Counted from the first letter of the stretch, positions 29,606 through 40,876 are shown. The stretch is 64,000 nt of DNA from Sphingomonas bacterium (GCA_030149245.1 JASBRX010000035.1:54084-118083), one strand, 5' to 3'. Notes: generated from the sequence alone by a model not told the origin. Program-made: numbers and translations.

Positions 29606-31312
29606 ATGAGCGATCCTGAGACAATCTGGCGGAATAGTTATCGTCACCCCGGTCCGTGGGACCAGACCTTGCCCCCGCTCTCCATGGTCGACGCGTTCGA
29701 GGAATCGGCGCGGCGCAAGGGCAATGCCCCGCTGCTCGACTTTCTCGGCCGCCATTACAGCTTTGCCGAGACGCTGGACGGCGCGAACCGCGTCGCCTGC
29801 GGCCTCAAGGCACTCGGCTATGGCCCGGGCGACCGCATCGGCCTGTTCCTGCCCAACGTCCCCCACTATGTCGCGGCCTATTACGGCATCCTCAAGCTCG
29901 GCGCGACAGTGGTCAATTTCTCGCCGCTCTACAGCGTCGACGAACTCGCAGCGCAAGTCGCCGACAGCGGCACGCGCCTGCTGTTCACGCTCAGCGCCAC
30001 TGCCCTGCTCCCGACCGCGCTCAAGGTGCTCGACAAGAGCGGCCTCGAACGTCTCGTCGTCGGATCGGTCGCCGGTGCGCTGCCCACCACCAAGTCGATC
30101 CTCTACCGCCTGTTCAAGCGGGCCGAGGTCGCCGAGAAGCCCGATGACCCGCGCATCACCGCCTTCTCGCAGCTGATCGCCAATGACGGCGCGTGCGTCG
30201 CGGCACCGATCGACCCCGAAACCCATCTCGCGCTGATCCAGTATACCGGCGGCACCACCGGCGTGCCCAAAGGCGCGATGCTGACCCACCAGAACCTGTC
30301 CGCCAACGCGCGACAGGTGGCAAAGCTCGACCCCGATCTCGGCTCCAGCCATGACAAGGTGCTCGGCGTGCTCCCCTTCTTCCACGTCTTCGCCAACACC
30401 TGCGTGCTCAACCGCACCGTGCTGACCGGCGGCGAGATCGTGATGCTCCCCCGCTTCGACGCGGCGCAGGCGCTGGCGGCGATCAACCGCACCAAGCCGA
30501 CCGCGCTCCCCGGCGTGCCGACCATGTTCCAGGCGCTGATCGACCACCCGCATTCCAAATCGACCGACTGGTCGGCGCTGCAATATTGCATCTCCGGCGG
30601 CGCGCCTTTGCCCGCCGAGCTCAAGAAGCGGTTCGAGGCCGAGACCGGCGCGACGCTGATCGAAGGCTATGGCCTGTCCGAAAGCTCGGGCGTGGTCTCC
30701 GCCAACCCCTATCGCGGCGAGGGCAAGTCCGGCACCATCGGCCAGCCGATCGTCGCCACCCGCGTACGCCTGGTGGACAAGGAAGACCCGTCACGCGACG
30801 CTCCACAGGGCGAACCGGGCGAAATCGTCCTCGCCGGGCCACAGATCATGGCCGGATATTGGAACCGCCCCGACACCGACGGCTCAACCTTCTGCCACGA
30901 CGCCGCCGGCACGCGCTGGCTGCGCACCGGCGATGTCGGCCAGATCGACGAAGACGGCTTCATCCGCATCGTCGATCGCCTCAAGGACATGATCTCGGTC
31001 GGCGGGTTCAAGGTCTTCCCGAAACATGTCGAGGACGTCCTCTACCACCACCCCGCGATCAAGGAGGCGCTGGTCGTCGGCATGCCCGACCCCCGCATGG
31101 GCGAAGTCCCCCGCGCCTATGTCGCGCTGAACGAAGACGCAGAGCCGGTGACCGGCGAAGACCTGCGCACCTGGCTCAACCCGCAAGTCGGCAAGCACGA
31201 ACGCGTCGACGCGGTGGTGGTGCGGGAGAAGCTGCCCAAGACGATGATCGGGAAGCTGAGCCGCAAGGACTTGCTCCTCGAAATCGCGGCGGAGGCGACG
31301 GCTTCTTCTTAA
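29606..31312 (+). CDS. fadD: Long-chain fatty-acid--CoA ligase
   Basis: 568 residues of ANL superfamily. The P-loop motif is YTGGTTGVPKGAMLTHQNL (about 212-230), with EGYGLSESSG (A5), WLRTGDVGQIDEDGF (A7/A8) and the C-terminal lysine in KTMIGKLSRKDL. It activates fatty acids to acyl-CoA via acyl-AMP. FadD is the best match by length and motif order, but other medium- or long-chain acyl-CoA synthetases look alike, so the symbol is a suggestion. Confidence 0.9.
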   Translation: MSDPETIWRNSYRHPGPWDQTLPPLSMVDAFEESARRKGNAPLLDFLGRHYSFAETLDGANRVACGLKALGYGPGDRIGLFLPNVPHYVAAYYGILKLGATVVNFSPLYSVDELAAQVADSGTRLLFTLSATALLPTALKVLDKSGLERLVVGSVAGALPTTKSILYRLFKRAEVAEKPDDPRITAFSQLIANDGACVAAPIDPETHLALIQYTGGTTGVPKGAMLTHQNLSANARQVAKLDPDLGSSHDKVLGVLPFFHVFANTCVLNRTVLTGGEIVMLPRFDAAQALAAINRTKPTALPGVPTMFQALIDHPHSKSTDWSALQYCISGGAPLPAELKKRFEAETGATLIEGYGLSESSGVVSANPYRGEGKSGTIGQPIVATRVRLVDKEDPSRDAPQGEPGEIVLAGPQIMAGYWNRPDTDGSTFCHDAAGTRWLRTGDVGQIDEDGFIRIVDRLKDMISVGGFKVFPKHVEDVLYHHPAIKEALVVGMPDPRMGEVPRAYVALNEDAEPVTGEDLRTWLNPQVGKHERVDAVVVREKLPKTMIGKLSRKDLLLEIAAEATASS

Positions 31313-31332
31313 GCCCCTCACCCCTTGTTCTG

Positions 31333-31380
31333 AAGCCCCTCCCGCTCGCGGGAGGGGTTGGGGAGGGTCTTCTTCTTTTT
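31333..31380. repeat. Repeat, GGGAGGGGTTGGGGAGGG family
   Basis: AGCCCCTCCCGCTCGCGGGA forms a hairpin, followed by GGGGTTGGGGAGGGTCTTCT, as at 19314 and 26008. Confidence 0.8.
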
Positions 31381-31405
31381 GAGGTGAGGGTGCTAGATAG
31401 CCGCC

Positions 31406-31651
31406 ATGCCATACACTGCCGCGCAACCTGAATTTGGAGCGATTCTAAGAGCAGCTGGCTGGATCGAAGTGGTACCTTTCGTCGAGTTCCGGCGTGACCA
31501 CCAATTGATCGTCTTCGACACCAGCAGTTGGATCGAACTATACGGCGATGGAAATTTCCGCATCGCAGACCTTCCGGTTCCAGAACCGGGGAAGGAACGC
31601 GAAGCTATGGCCCGGATTGAAGCGGCATTTGCAGCGGCGAAGCGATCCTAA
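31406..31651 (+). CDS. Small protein of unknown function
   Basis: 81 residues, acidic to neutral, beginning MPYTAAQPEFGAILRAAGWIEVV, with an EFRRDHQLIVFDTSSWIELYG core and a C-terminal amphipathic helix. No signal peptide or membrane segment. It is less GC-rich than its neighbours. No family recognised; it appears intact and is followed immediately by a terminator hairpin. Confidence 0.6.
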   Translation: MPYTAAQPEFGAILRAAGWIEVVPFVEFRRDHQLIVFDTSSWIELYGDGNFRIADLPVPEPGKEREAMARIEAAFAAAKRS

Positions 31652-31676
31652 GCCCCTCCCCTTCAGGGGAGGGGCT
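31651..31676. terminator. Bidirectional terminator hairpin
   Basis: A perfect 11-bp stem, AGCCCCTCCCC paired with GGGGAGGGGCT, with a TTCA loop, then TTTAA. It fills the gap exactly between the stop codons of the convergent 81-residue gene and the aldehyde dehydrogenase gene. Confidence 0.75.
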
Positions 31677-33038
31677 TTAAGAAGGCCGCATCTCAGCCTT
31701 CAAATTCATAAACTCATGCAGCCCCCACGGCCCCAGCTCGCGGCCATGGCCGGACAGCTTCACCCCACCGAACGGCGCGCCCGGCACCGACGCCAGCATC
31801 TGGTTCACCGCCGTCATCCCCGCCTCGATATCGCGCACCAGCCGCGCCTGCTCCTCGGCATCCTGCGTCCACACGCTCGACCCCAGTCCATAAGGCACAT
31901 CGTTCGCCAGCCGGATCGCGTCATCCAGCGACTCCGCCCGGAACAGCATCGCGACGGGCCCGAAAATCTCTTGCCTGGCGAACTCCGCCTCGGGATCGAC
32001 ATCGGTCAGCACGCCCGCGCGCATCCACGCGCCGTCGCGCTCGATCTTCTCCCCACCATGCAGCGTCGCACCCGCCGCCACCGCGCGCTCCAGCTGCTCC
32101 AGCACCGTATCGCGCTGCTCGACGCTCGACAGCGGTCCCATTTCGACCCCGTCTTCCATCGGATCGCCGATCTTCACCGCATCCATCGCCGCGACGAACT
32201 TCTCCGCGAACGTGTCATAGACATCGGCATGCACGATCATCCGCTTGGCGCAGATACAGCTCTGCCCAGCATTCTGGATCCGCGCCTTCACCGCCGTTTT
32301 CACCGCCGCGTCCAGATCGGCCGAGGGCATGACGACGAACGGGTCCGACCCGCCCAGCTCCAGCACCACTTTCTTGAGCGCACGCCCCGCCGCCTCGGCG
32401 ACCTTGGCCCCCGCCCCCTCGCTCCCGGTCAGCGTCACCGCGACCACGCGCTTGTCGGCGATGATCCGCGACACCTTGTCCGACTTGATGGGCAAATTCT
32501 GGAACAGCCCGTCCGGCGCGCCCGCCGCACTGACCATCTGCTGGATCAGCGCCGCGCACCCCTGCGTCAGTGAGGCATGCTTCAACAACCCGACATTGCC
32601 CGCCAGGATCGTCGGGGCGAGCCAGCGCACCACCTGCCAATAGGGGAAATTCCACGGCATGATCGCCAGCACCGGCCCCAGCGGCAGCCAGTGCGTCACC
32701 ACCCGCCCGCTCGGCAGCGCGACCTCCTCGCCCTTCAGAAAATCCGGCCCATGCTCGGCATAATAGCGGAACCCCGCGACGCATTTCTCGACCTCGGCCA
32801 CCGCCGACGCCAGCGTCTTGCCCATTTCCCGCGTCGCGGTTTCGGCAAGATGATCCTTCCCCGCCTCGAACCGGTCGGCAATCGCGTTCAGCAACGCCAC
32901 GCGCTGTTCCACCGGACTGACCCGCCACGACGCAAACGCCGCATCCGCGCGCACCAGCGCCGCCTCGACGCCATCGCCGTCCAGTTCCGCAAAGCTCTCG
33001 CCCGGTTCCCCCGTCGCCGGATTGATGCTGGTAAACAT
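31677..33038 (-). CDS. NAD(P)-dependent aldehyde dehydrogenase (succinate-semialdehyde type)
   Basis: 453 residues, the short YneI/Sad-like form of the ALDH family. It begins TSINPATGEP, has MPWNFPYWQVVRW, the glutamate in VVLELGGSDPFVV (about 232), and the nucleophile in NAGQSCICAKRMI (about 266). A two-cysteine site and this length are typical of succinate-semialdehyde dehydrogenases, but other aldehydes are possible. The start is ATG 33038; the frame extends upstream through a repeat, which is not coding. Confidence 0.88.
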   Translation of the reverse strand: MFTSINPATGEPGESFAELDGDGVEAALVRADAAFASWRVSPVEQRVALLNAIADRFEAGKDHLAETATREMGKTLASAVAEVEKCVAGFRYYAEHGPDFLKGEEVALPSGRVVTHWLPLGPVLAIMPWNFPYWQVVRWLAPTILAGNVGLLKHASLTQGCAALIQQMVSAAGAPDGLFQNLPIKSDKVSRIIADKRVVAVTLTGSEGAGAKVAEAAGRALKKVVLELGGSDPFVVMPSADLDAAVKTAVKARIQNAGQSCICAKRMIVHADVYDTFAEKFVAAMDAVKIGDPMEDGVEMGPLSSVEQRDTVLEQLERAVAAGATLHGGEKIERDGAWMRAGVLTDVDPEAEFARQEIFGPVAMLFRAESLDDAIRLANDVPYGLGSSVWTQDAEEQARLVRDIEAGMTAVNQMLASVPGAPFGGVKLSGHGRELGPWGLHEFMNLKAEMRPS

Positions 33039-33082
33039 GCGCGCTCCTTCAAAATCCGTATGTAGGCGGTAGCCAGATATTA

Positions 33083-33213
33083 TCCTCCCCCGCCAGGGGG
33101 AGGTGTCGCCGCAGGCGACGGAGGGGGAGGACGGCTGTGTCCTTTCGGATCCAACGACGCCCCTTCCTCCCCCTCCGTCAGCTTCGCTGCCACCTCCCCC
33201 TGGCGGGGGAGGA
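33083..33213. repeat. Long inverted repeat pair, GGGGGAGGTG family
   Basis: Two inverted copies of about 48 bp: the left begins TCCTCCCCCGCCAGGGGG and contains GTCGCCGCAGGCGACGG; the right ends GGCGGGGGAGGA. A spacer of about 35 nt separates them. The same arrangement occurs at 52391-52515 and 56392-56523. It lies in the divergent promoter region between aldehyde dehydrogenase and xseB. Confidence 0.85.
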
Positions 33214-33271
33214 TTGTTGAAGCCAATCGCGGGAGGTTGAATTGGTTCCGCCGCCATCGCATAGCATCGCC

Positions 33272-33517
33272 ATGACCGATCCGATCGACATCGCCGCCTT
33301 GTCCTTTGAAGACGCCCTTCGCGAACTTGAGCGGATCGTCGGACAGCTCGAAACCGGCGATGTGCCGCTCGATCAGGCGATCACGCTCTACGAGCGCGGC
33401 GACGCGCTCCGCCGCCAGTGTCAGGCGCGGCTCGACGCGGCGCAGGCGCGGATCGAACAGGTGCGCGCCGACGCCAGCGGCAACGTCACCGGCACCACCC
33501 CCTTCGCCGCAGGATGA
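33272..33517 (+). CDS. xseB: Exodeoxyribonuclease VII small subunit
   Basis: 81 residues, the usual size. The family core LSFEDALRELERIVGQLETGDVPLDQAITLYERG is complete and forms the helical hairpin that binds XseA. It helps degrade single-stranded DNA. Its stop overlaps the ispA start (ATGA), the common xseB-ispA order. The large subunit xseA is not in this window. Confidence 0.95.
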   Translation: MTDPIDIAALSFEDALRELERIVGQLETGDVPLDQAITLYERGDALRRQCQARLDAAQARIEQVRADASGNVTGTTPFAAG

Positions 33518-34425
33518 GCGCGGACGTGGCCGACGCCAGCCAGACGCTCGAAACCGCGCTACGCGACGTCGCGGCAGAGATCGACCGTCAGTTCGACCAG
33601 TTCCTCGCCGTCCCCGCCGACCCGCGCGCGCGCCTCTATGAAGCGATGCGCCACGCCGCGATCGGCGGCGGCAAGCGCCTCCGCCCGCTGCTCACCTTCG
33701 CGACGGCGCAGCTGTTCGCCGTCGATCGCCGCTGCACCGCGCGTGTGGCGACGGCGATCGAGGCGATCCATGTCTATTCGCTGATCCATGACGATCTGCC
33801 CGCGATGGACAATGACGACATGCGCCGCGGCAAGCCGACGGTGCATCGCGCGTTCGATGAGGCGACCGCGATCCTCGCCGGCGACTGCCTCCATGCGCTC
33901 GCCTTTGAAATCCTCGCCGATCCCGACACCCATCCCGATCCCTTCGTCCGCGCGGAACTGATCGCCGATCTGGCGCAGGCGTCTGGCCCGTCGGGCATGG
34001 CGGGCGGGCAGATGATGGATCTGGTCGCCGAAAATACCAGCTTTGACCTAGCCACCGTGACCCGATGTCAGGCGCTCAAGACCGGCGCGCTCATCGCCTG
34101 CTCGGTCGAGGCCGGCGCGATCCTCGGTCGCTTGCCACCCGAAGGCCGCACGGGCCTGCGCGGCTATGCCCGCGACATCGGCCTCGCCTTCCAGATCGCC
34201 GATGATATTCTGGACGTCGAGGGCGATCAGGACGCGGTCGGCAAGCAGCTGCGCAAGGATGAAGCGGCGGGCAAGGAAACCTTCCTCTCGCTGCTCGGCA
34301 TCGACCGCGCGCGCGAACAGGCGCGGCTGCTGGTCGACCAAGCGGTCGAGCACCTCCACAGCTACGGCCCCGAAGCCGACCTCCTCCGCGACATCGCCCG
34401 CTTCGTGCTCGAGCGGGATCGGTGA
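33514..34425 (+). CDS. ispA: Farnesyl diphosphate synthase
   Basis: 303 residues of all-helical prenyltransferase. FARM region DDLPAMDNDD (about 95), lysine-rich site GGGKRLRP, and second aspartate motif FQIADDILDVEGD are present. It condenses IPP with DMAPP and GPP to farnesyl diphosphate for quinones, bactoprenol and carotenoids. Starts at ATG 33514, overlapping xseB. Confidence 0.95.
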   Translation: MSADVADASQTLETALRDVAAEIDRQFDQFLAVPADPRARLYEAMRHAAIGGGKRLRPLLTFATAQLFAVDRRCTARVATAIEAIHVYSLIHDDLPAMDNDDMRRGKPTVHRAFDEATAILAGDCLHALAFEILADPDTHPDPFVRAELIADLAQASGPSGMAGGQMMDLVAENTSFDLATVTRCQALKTGALIACSVEAGAILGRLPPEGRTGLRGYARDIGLAFQIADDILDVEGDQDAVGKQLRKDEAAGKETFLSLLGIDRAREQARLLVDQAVEHLHSYGPEADLLRDIARFVLERDR

Positions 34426-34438
34426 CACCGCCCGCATC

Positions 34439-34519
34439 CGTCACTCCAGCGAAAGCTGGGGTCTCCCGCCACAAGCGCCGCGCCTGCGGCACAAGTTGCC
34501 AGCTTTCGCTGGCATGACG
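34439..34519. repeat. Palindromic repeat, CCAGCGAAAGCTGGGG family
   Basis: Left element CGTCACTCCAGCGAAAGCTG, right element CCAGCTTTCGCTGGCATGAC; the outer parts are inverted copies. Located between ispA and coaD, 10 nt before the coaD start. Confidence 0.8.
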
Positions 34520-34529
34520 AGGTAGCGTT

Positions 34530-35036
34530 ATGACCACCCGCACCGGCGTCTATCCCGGCACCTTCGATCCGATCACGCTCGGCCATATGGACATCATCCG
34601 GCGCGGCGCGAAGCTGGTCGACCGGCTCGTCATCGGCGTCACCACCAACCCGTCGAAAAACCCGATGTTCACGGTCGAGGAGCGGATGGACATGGTCCGG
34701 CGCGAGGTCGCCGACCTCGACGGCGAGATTCACGTCGTCAGCTTCGATTCGCTGCTGATGGACTTTGCCGAGCGTGAAGGCGCGAGCATGATCGTGCGCG
34801 GCCTGCGCGCCGTCGCCGACTTCGAATATGAATATCAGATGGCGGGCATGAACCAGCAACTGAATGCGCGGATCGAGACCGTCTTCCTGATGGCCGATGT
34901 CTCGCTCCAGCCGATCGCGTCGCGCCTGGTCAAGGAAATCGCGCTGTTTGGCGGCGAGATCCGCAAGTTCGTCCCCGCCACCGTCCGCGACGAGGTGGTG
35001 GCACGGGTTGAGAAGATCGGCCGCAAGGGCAGCTGA
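34530..35036 (+). CDS. coaD: Phosphopantetheine adenylyltransferase
   Basis: 168 residues, normal length. Nucleotidyltransferase motif YPGTFDPITLGHMDII (His in the TxGH-type site), MIVRGLRAVADFEYEYQMA and ISSxxVKE-like IASRLVKEIALFGG are all present. It catalyses the penultimate step of CoA synthesis. ATG 34530 follows directly on a palindromic repeat. Confidence 0.96.
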   Translation: MTTRTGVYPGTFDPITLGHMDIIRRGAKLVDRLVIGVTTNPSKNPMFTVEERMDMVRREVADLDGEIHVVSFDSLLMDFAEREGASMIVRGLRAVADFEYEYQMAGMNQQLNARIETVFLMADVSLQPIASRLVKEIALFGGEIRKFVPATVRDEVVARVEKIGRKGS

Positions 35037-35116
35037 GCCACGCGCCGCATTCACTTTGCTGCAAGCGGTGATTTGCTCTAAGCCGCTCTCGTTTTGTAAG
35101 TCCGGTGGGGATGTCG

Positions 35117-35761
35117 ATGCGTCTTGTTGCCCTGTTTCTTGCCCTGCTGACGTCGCTGTTCGCGATGCCGGCCGCTGCCCAGTATGTCCCCGGCCCGGCC
35201 GGCCGCGCGGCCCCGCCCGCGACGACGGACAAGGAGAATCTGTGGATTCTCGACCTGTCGACCGGCGGCCGCGTCACCATCTGGCTGCGCCCCGATGTCG
35301 CGCCCAAGGCGGTCGAGCGGATCAAGGAACTGACCCGCCGCAAATTCTATGACGGCCTGATCTTTCACCGCGTGATCGACGGCTTCATGGCGCAGGGCGG
35401 CGATCCCAAGGGCGACGGCACCGGCGGCAGCGACCTGCCCGACCTGCCCAAGGAGTTCAACTACCTCCCCCATGTGCGCGGCGCCGTGGCTGCGGCCCGC
35501 GCGGAGGATGAGAATAGCGCGAACAGCCAGTTCTTCATCATGCTATCCCCGCGCCTCCAGCTCGACCAGAAATACACCGTGTTCGGCCGCGTGCTCGACG
35601 GGATGCAGTGGGTCGACGCGATCCCGAAAGGCGAGCCGCCGGCGAACCCCGCGCGCGTCGTCCGCGCCTACATCGCCGCCGACAATCCCCCGCCGTTCGC
35701 TGCGGCGCCGGCAACCCCAGCCCAGGAGCCGGCGGCACTTCCGGCGGGACCGGGTCAATGA
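35117..35761 (+). CDS. Exported cyclophilin-type peptidylprolyl isomerase
   Basis: 214 residues. Signal peptide ending AAAQ, then the cyclophilin domain: RRKFYDGLIFHRVIDGFMAQGGDPKGDGTGG, with the catalytic Arg in FHRV, and NSANSQFFIML. It probably speeds prolyl isomerisation of periplasmic or outer-membrane proteins. The tail is Pro/Ala-rich. ATG 35117 is preferred: the GGTGGGG ribosome site is 6 nt upstream, but it abuts the other candidate ATG 35111. Confidence 0.9.
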   Translation: MRLVALFLALLTSLFAMPAAAQYVPGPAGRAAPPATTDKENLWILDLSTGGRVTIWLRPDVAPKAVERIKELTRRKFYDGLIFHRVIDGFMAQGGDPKGDGTGGSDLPDLPKEFNYLPHVRGAVAAARAEDENSANSQFFIMLSPRLQLDQKYTVFGRVLDGMQWVDAIPKGEPPANPARVVRAYIAADNPPPFAAAPATPAQEPAALPAGPGQ

Positions 35762-35769
35762 TCGGAATT

Positions 35770-35924
35770 CCTCCCCCAGCTTGCTGGGGGAGGGGGACCG
35801 CCCGCGCAGCGGGTGGTGGAGGGGCGGCTGCGCAGACAGCCGTGACCATCTCGACAAAATTCCGCCGTCTGTGTGGCGGCCCCTCCACCGCCTTCGGCGG
35901 TCCCCCTCCCCCGTTGGGGGAGGA
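35770..35924. repeat. Long inverted repeat between ppi and queA
   Basis: Left part begins TCCTCCCCCAGCTTGCTGGG, right part ends CCGTTGGGGGAGGA, and inside are GGGGACCGCC...GGTGGTGGAGGGG and its inverse CCCCTCCACCGCC...GGTCCCC. It is a variant of the GGGGGAGG family with different inner arms. Confidence 0.75.
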
Positions 35925-35938
35925 ATGAGATTGACCGA

Positions 35939-36976
35939 ATGAACGTCGACCTGTTCGATTTCGAGCTGCCGCCGGAGCGGATCGCGCTGCGCCCGGCAAG
36001 TCCCCGCGATTCGGCACGCCTCCTCCTGCTCGACGGCGACAAGACCGAAGACCGCGTCGTCACCGACCTCCCCGCCCTGCTCCGCGCCGGGGACATGCTG
36101 GTGTTCAACGACACCCGCGTCATCCCCGCCCAGCTCGAAGGGACACGGGGCGAGGCCCGGATCGGCGCCACGCTGCACAAGCGCGAAGGCCCGCGCCACT
36201 GGATCGCCTTCATCCGCAATGCCAAAAGGCTGAAGGTCGGCGACACCATCGATTTCGGCAACGCCGTCACCGCCACCGCCGAGGCGCGCCACGACGATGG
36301 CAGCTTCACCCTGTTCTTCCCCGGCGACGAACCGATCGAACTGCTGCTGGAGCGCGCCGGGCGCATGCCGCTGCCGCCCTATATCGCTGCCAAGCGCCCG
36401 ACCGACGCCCGCGACGCCGACGATTACCAGACGATGTTCGCCAACGAGCCCGGCGCGGTCGCCGCGCCGACGGCGGCGCTGCACTTCACGCCGGAGCTGA
36501 TCGCCGCGCTCGACGCCGCCGGGATCGGCCACACCACGCTGACGCTGCATGTCGGCGCGGGCACCTTCCTTCCGGTCAAGGCCGACGATACCGACGACCA
36601 CAAGATGCACGCCGAATGGGGCCGTATCGATGCCAACACCGCCGACCGTCTCAACGCCGTCCGCGCTGCGGGTGGCCGGGTGATCGCGGTCGGCACCACC
36701 AGTCTCCGCCTGATCGAAAGCGCGGCAGGTGAGGACGGGCTGATCCGCCCGTTCGAAGGCGACACAGCGATCTTCATCACGCCGGGCTACCGCTTTCGCG
36801 GCATCGACGGCCTGATCACCAACTTCCATTTGCCGCGCTCGACGCTGTTCATGCTGGTATCGGCGCTGATGGGCCTTGAGCGGATGCAGGCCGCCTATGC
36901 GCATGCCATTGCATCGGGCTATCGTTTCTACAGCTATGGTGACGCCAGCCTGTTGTTGCCCGGAGTCCGATCATGA
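35939..36976 (+). CDS. queA: S-adenosylmethionine:tRNA ribosyltransferase-isomerase
   Basis: 345 residues. QueA motifs are clear: [19 protein letters not shown] at the start, [36 protein letters not shown] and [18 protein letters not shown]. It builds epoxyqueuosine on tRNA from the SAM ribosyl group. The queuosine gene tgt lies 2.5 kb downstream. Overlaps the next gene by 4 nt. Confidence 0.96.
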   Translation: MNVDLFDFELPPERIALRPASPRDSARLLLLDGDKTEDRVVTDLPALLRAGDMLVFNDTRVIPAQLEGTRGEARIGATLHKREGPRHWIAFIRNAKRLKVGDTIDFGNAVTATAEARHDDGSFTLFFPGDEPIELLLERAGRMPLPPYIAAKRPTDARDADDYQTMFANEPGAVAAPTAALHFTPELIAALDAAGIGHTTLTLHVGAGTFLPVKADDTDDHKMHAEWGRIDANTADRLNAVRAAGGRVIAVGTTSLRLIESAAGEDGLIRPFEGDTAIFITPGYRFRGIDGLITNFHLPRSTLFMLVSALMGLERMQAAYAHAIASGYRFYSYGDASLLLPGVRS

Positions 36977-37500
36977 TCCTCAGCCTCGCCCTGCTTGCCG
37001 CCACTCAGCAAGTTCCTGAGGACCTGCCCAACCGCGCGCGCGTGCCGGTCACCGTCGACCTACGCGGCCAGCAGCAGCCGGCGACCGCCCCTGCCCCGAT
37101 CCCGCTGATGATCGCCGAGCCGGTCGCGATGGCCATCGCCACGTTCGACAGCGATCAGGACGGCATCGTCACCCGTGCCGAGTTCGACGCAGGGCTGCGC
37201 AAGACGTTCGAACTCAGCGCCAAAGGCCAGCCTTCGCTCGGCTATATCGCGCTCGGCGACTGGTCGGAGCGCTGGCTCGGCAACCGCAACGCGCTGCCCA
37301 GCCCGTTCGAGGTCGATGGCGACGGCGACAATCGCATCACCCTCTCCGAACTCCAGGCGCGGTTCGACCTGTTCTTCACCCGCTTCGATACCGACAAGGA
37401 TGGGTCGCTGCGGCGCAGCGAGCTGCTGACGGTACGGACCCTGCCGACGCCCGGCCAGCGCGGTGGCGAGCAGCCCGATCGCCGCAAGCGCGACCGCTGA
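36973..37500 (+). CDS. Exported EF-hand protein
   Basis: 175 residues. A short hydrophobic N-terminus suggests export. Three calcium loops are visible: [28 protein letters not shown] and [14 protein letters not shown], all with the DxDxDG-type spacing. It probably binds calcium in the periplasm, with structural or sensing role. ATGA overlap with queA implies co-transcription but no known functional link. Confidence 0.82.
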   Translation: MILSLALLAATQQVPEDLPNRARVPVTVDLRGQQQPATAPAPIPLMIAEPVAMAIATFDSDQDGIVTRAEFDAGLRKTFELSAKGQPSLGYIALGDWSERWLGNRNALPSPFEVDGDGDNRITLSELQARFDLFFTRFDTDKDGSLRRSELLTVRTLPTPGQRGGEQPDRRKRDR

Positions 37501-37547
37501 ACTGATGTCCTAGCATCTCCTGCCGCACTGCGGCTAAGGTTTGCGCG

Positions 37548-38501
37548 ATGCACGGCTCGCACCTTCATCACGGCCCCGCCGGGCACAGCCATTCGGGGCA
37601 TGGGCATAGCCATGCGCCCGCAGATTTCGGCCGCGCCTTCGCGATCGGTACCGTGCTCAATCTCGGCTTCGTGCTGGTGGAGGGGCTGGCGGGCATCGCC
37701 ACCGGGTCGATGGCGCTGCTCGCTGACGCCGGGCACAATCTGTCCGACGTTCTCGGCCTGTTGATTGCCTGGGGCGGTGCGTCGCTCGCCAAACGGCCCG
37801 CCTCGCGCCGCTTTACTTATGGCCTGAGCAGCTCCACCATCCTCGGCGCACTCGCCAATGCCGTGCTGCTGCTGTTCGCGGTCGGCGCGATCGCGCTGGA
37901 GGCGGTGCAGCGGCTCGGCTCGCCCGCCCCCGTCCCCGGCGCGACGGTGATGATCGTCGCGGGCATCGGCATCGTGATCAACACCGCCACTGCCCTCCTG
38001 TTCATGCGCGGCAGCAAGCATGACCTCAACATCCGCGGCGCCTATCTCCACATGGCCGCCGATGCTGCAGTCTCCGCCGCCGTGGTCGTCGGCGGCGCGC
38101 TGATCCTGCTGACGGGCAAGACGTGGATCGACCCGGCGCTCAGCCTGCTGATCGTCGCCGTGATCCTGTGGAGCACCTGGGGGCTGCTGCGCGATTCGGT
38201 GGTGATGGCGCTCCACGCGGTGCCGCCGGGGATCGACGCCGAGAAGGTGGAGGAGACGCTGGCGACCCTGCCCGGCGTGGCGCGCGTCCATGACCTGCAT
38301 ATCTGGCCGATGAGCACGACCCAGGTCGCGCTGACCGCGCACCTCCAAATGCCCGGCGGCCATCCCGGCGACGCGTTCCTGCACGATGTCCAGCACCGGC
38401 TCGAGCATGAGTTCGGCATCCACCACATGACGCTGCAGATCGAGATCGGCGACGGCGACGCGTGCCACCTGCATAGCGCACATGGAGCCGGACATGACTG
38501 A
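37548..38501 (+). CDS. Cation diffusion facilitator (Zn/Co/Cd exporter)
   Basis: 317 residues. A His-rich N-terminus (HGSHLHH, HSHSGHGHSH) precedes six helices. Metal-site motifs ALLADAGHNLSDVLG in helix 2 and LHMAADAAVSAAVVV in helix 5 give the HD...HxxxD pattern of zinc-type CDF proteins, and the C-terminal cytoplasmic domain has VHDLHIWPMSTTQVALTAHL. It exports divalent metal by proton exchange. The next gene overlaps its stop. Confidence 0.92.
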   Translation: MHGSHLHHGPAGHSHSGHGHSHAPADFGRAFAIGTVLNLGFVLVEGLAGIATGSMALLADAGHNLSDVLGLLIAWGGASLAKRPASRRFTYGLSSSTILGALANAVLLLFAVGAIALEAVQRLGSPAPVPGATVMIVAGIGIVINTATALLFMRGSKHDLNIRGAYLHMAADAAVSAAVVVGGALILLTGKTWIDPALSLLIVAVILWSTWGLLRDSVVMALHAVPPGIDAEKVEETLATLPGVARVHDLHIWPMSTTQVALTAHLQMPGGHPGDAFLHDVQHRLEHEFGIHHMTLQIEIGDGDACHLHSAHGAGHD

Positions 38502-39132
38502 GCCCGCACCGCTGCGCCTCGTGATCTTCGACTTCGACGGCACCCTGTCCGACAGCGGCAACTGGTTCCTGTCGATCGTCGACCACCTCTCCGACCGCTA
38601 CGGCTTTCGCAAGGTCGCGCCCGACGAGATCGAGCCGCTGCGCAAGATGACGTCGCGCGACGTGATCAGCCACCTGCGCATCCCGCGCTGGAAGCTGCCC
38701 TTCATCGCCCGCTATGTCCGCAAATTGTTCGGGCGCAACACGCATCAGGTGCATCTGTTCGACGGGGTGACCGAGATGCTCGCCGCGATCGAGGCGATGG
38801 GTATTCCGCTCGCGCTCATCACGTCGAACAGCGAGACGAATGCCCGCGCGGTGCTCGGCCCCGAAAATGCTGCGCGGTTCAGCTGGTGGGCCTGCGGCGC
38901 ATCGCTGTTCGGCAAGGCGCCCAAATTCCGCCAGGTGCTGCGCCAGAGTGGGGTGCAGCCGGCGCACATCGTCTCGCTCGGCGACGAAACCCGCGACATC
39001 GACGCCGCCCGCGCCGTCGGCATCCGCGCCGGCGCCGTGCTGTGGGGCTATGCCGAGCCAGAGGCGTTCGCGCACCTCAACCCGGACCTTGCCTTCTCAA
39101 CCCCCGATCAGGTCGTCGCCTTCGTCCGTGCG

Positions 39133-39159
<27 letters not shown>
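38494..39159 (+). CDS. HAD-superfamily hydrolase
   Basis: 221 residues. Motif I LVIFDFDGTLSDSG holds the nucleophile Asp, motif II ALITSNSE, and motif IV SLGDETRDIDAA. It is a phosphoglycolate-phosphatase-like phosphatase with undetermined substrate. ATG 38494 has GGAG upstream and overlaps the metal exporter stop; an in-frame ATG at 38482 is less well placed. The 3' end overlaps the convergent cupin gene by 27 bp. Confidence 0.85.
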
Positions 39160-40615
<1,456 letters not shown>

Positions 40616-40665
40616 TTGCACCGGCCCCGCCGCTGTCCTACTCCTGTGCCACCAAGGAGTATCCA

Positions 40666-40866
40666 GTGACCGACACGACCGACGAGACCGCCAACGAGAT
40701 CACCGCCGCAGCCCGCCAGGCGCGCGAGATTGCCGAGCGCGCGGAAGGCACGCCCCAGCCCGGTGACGCCAAGAAATGGCCGCTGACCAAGATCGGCATC
40801 GGCATCGGCTCCGCCGCCCTCGCCGCCGCCGTGATCTACGCCGCACGCACCCGCAAGAAAGACTGA
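40666..40866 (+). CDS. Small membrane protein
   Basis: 66 residues: a charged helix rich in Ala and Glu (ITAAARQAREIAERAEG), then one membrane segment (KIGIGIGSAALAAAVIYAA) and a basic TRKKD tail. GTG 40666 is well supported by AAGGAG 6 nt upstream. No family is recognised. Confidence 0.65.
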   Translation: MTDTTDETANEITAAARQAREIAERAEGTPQPGDAKKWPLTKIGIGIGSAALAAAVIYAARTRKKD

Positions 40867-40876
40867 CCTTCATGTC

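Noticed and set aside
33039..33257. N-terminal extension of the aldehyde dehydrogenase
   Set aside because: The open frame passes through the GGGGGAGGTG repeat; the family start matches ATG 33038.
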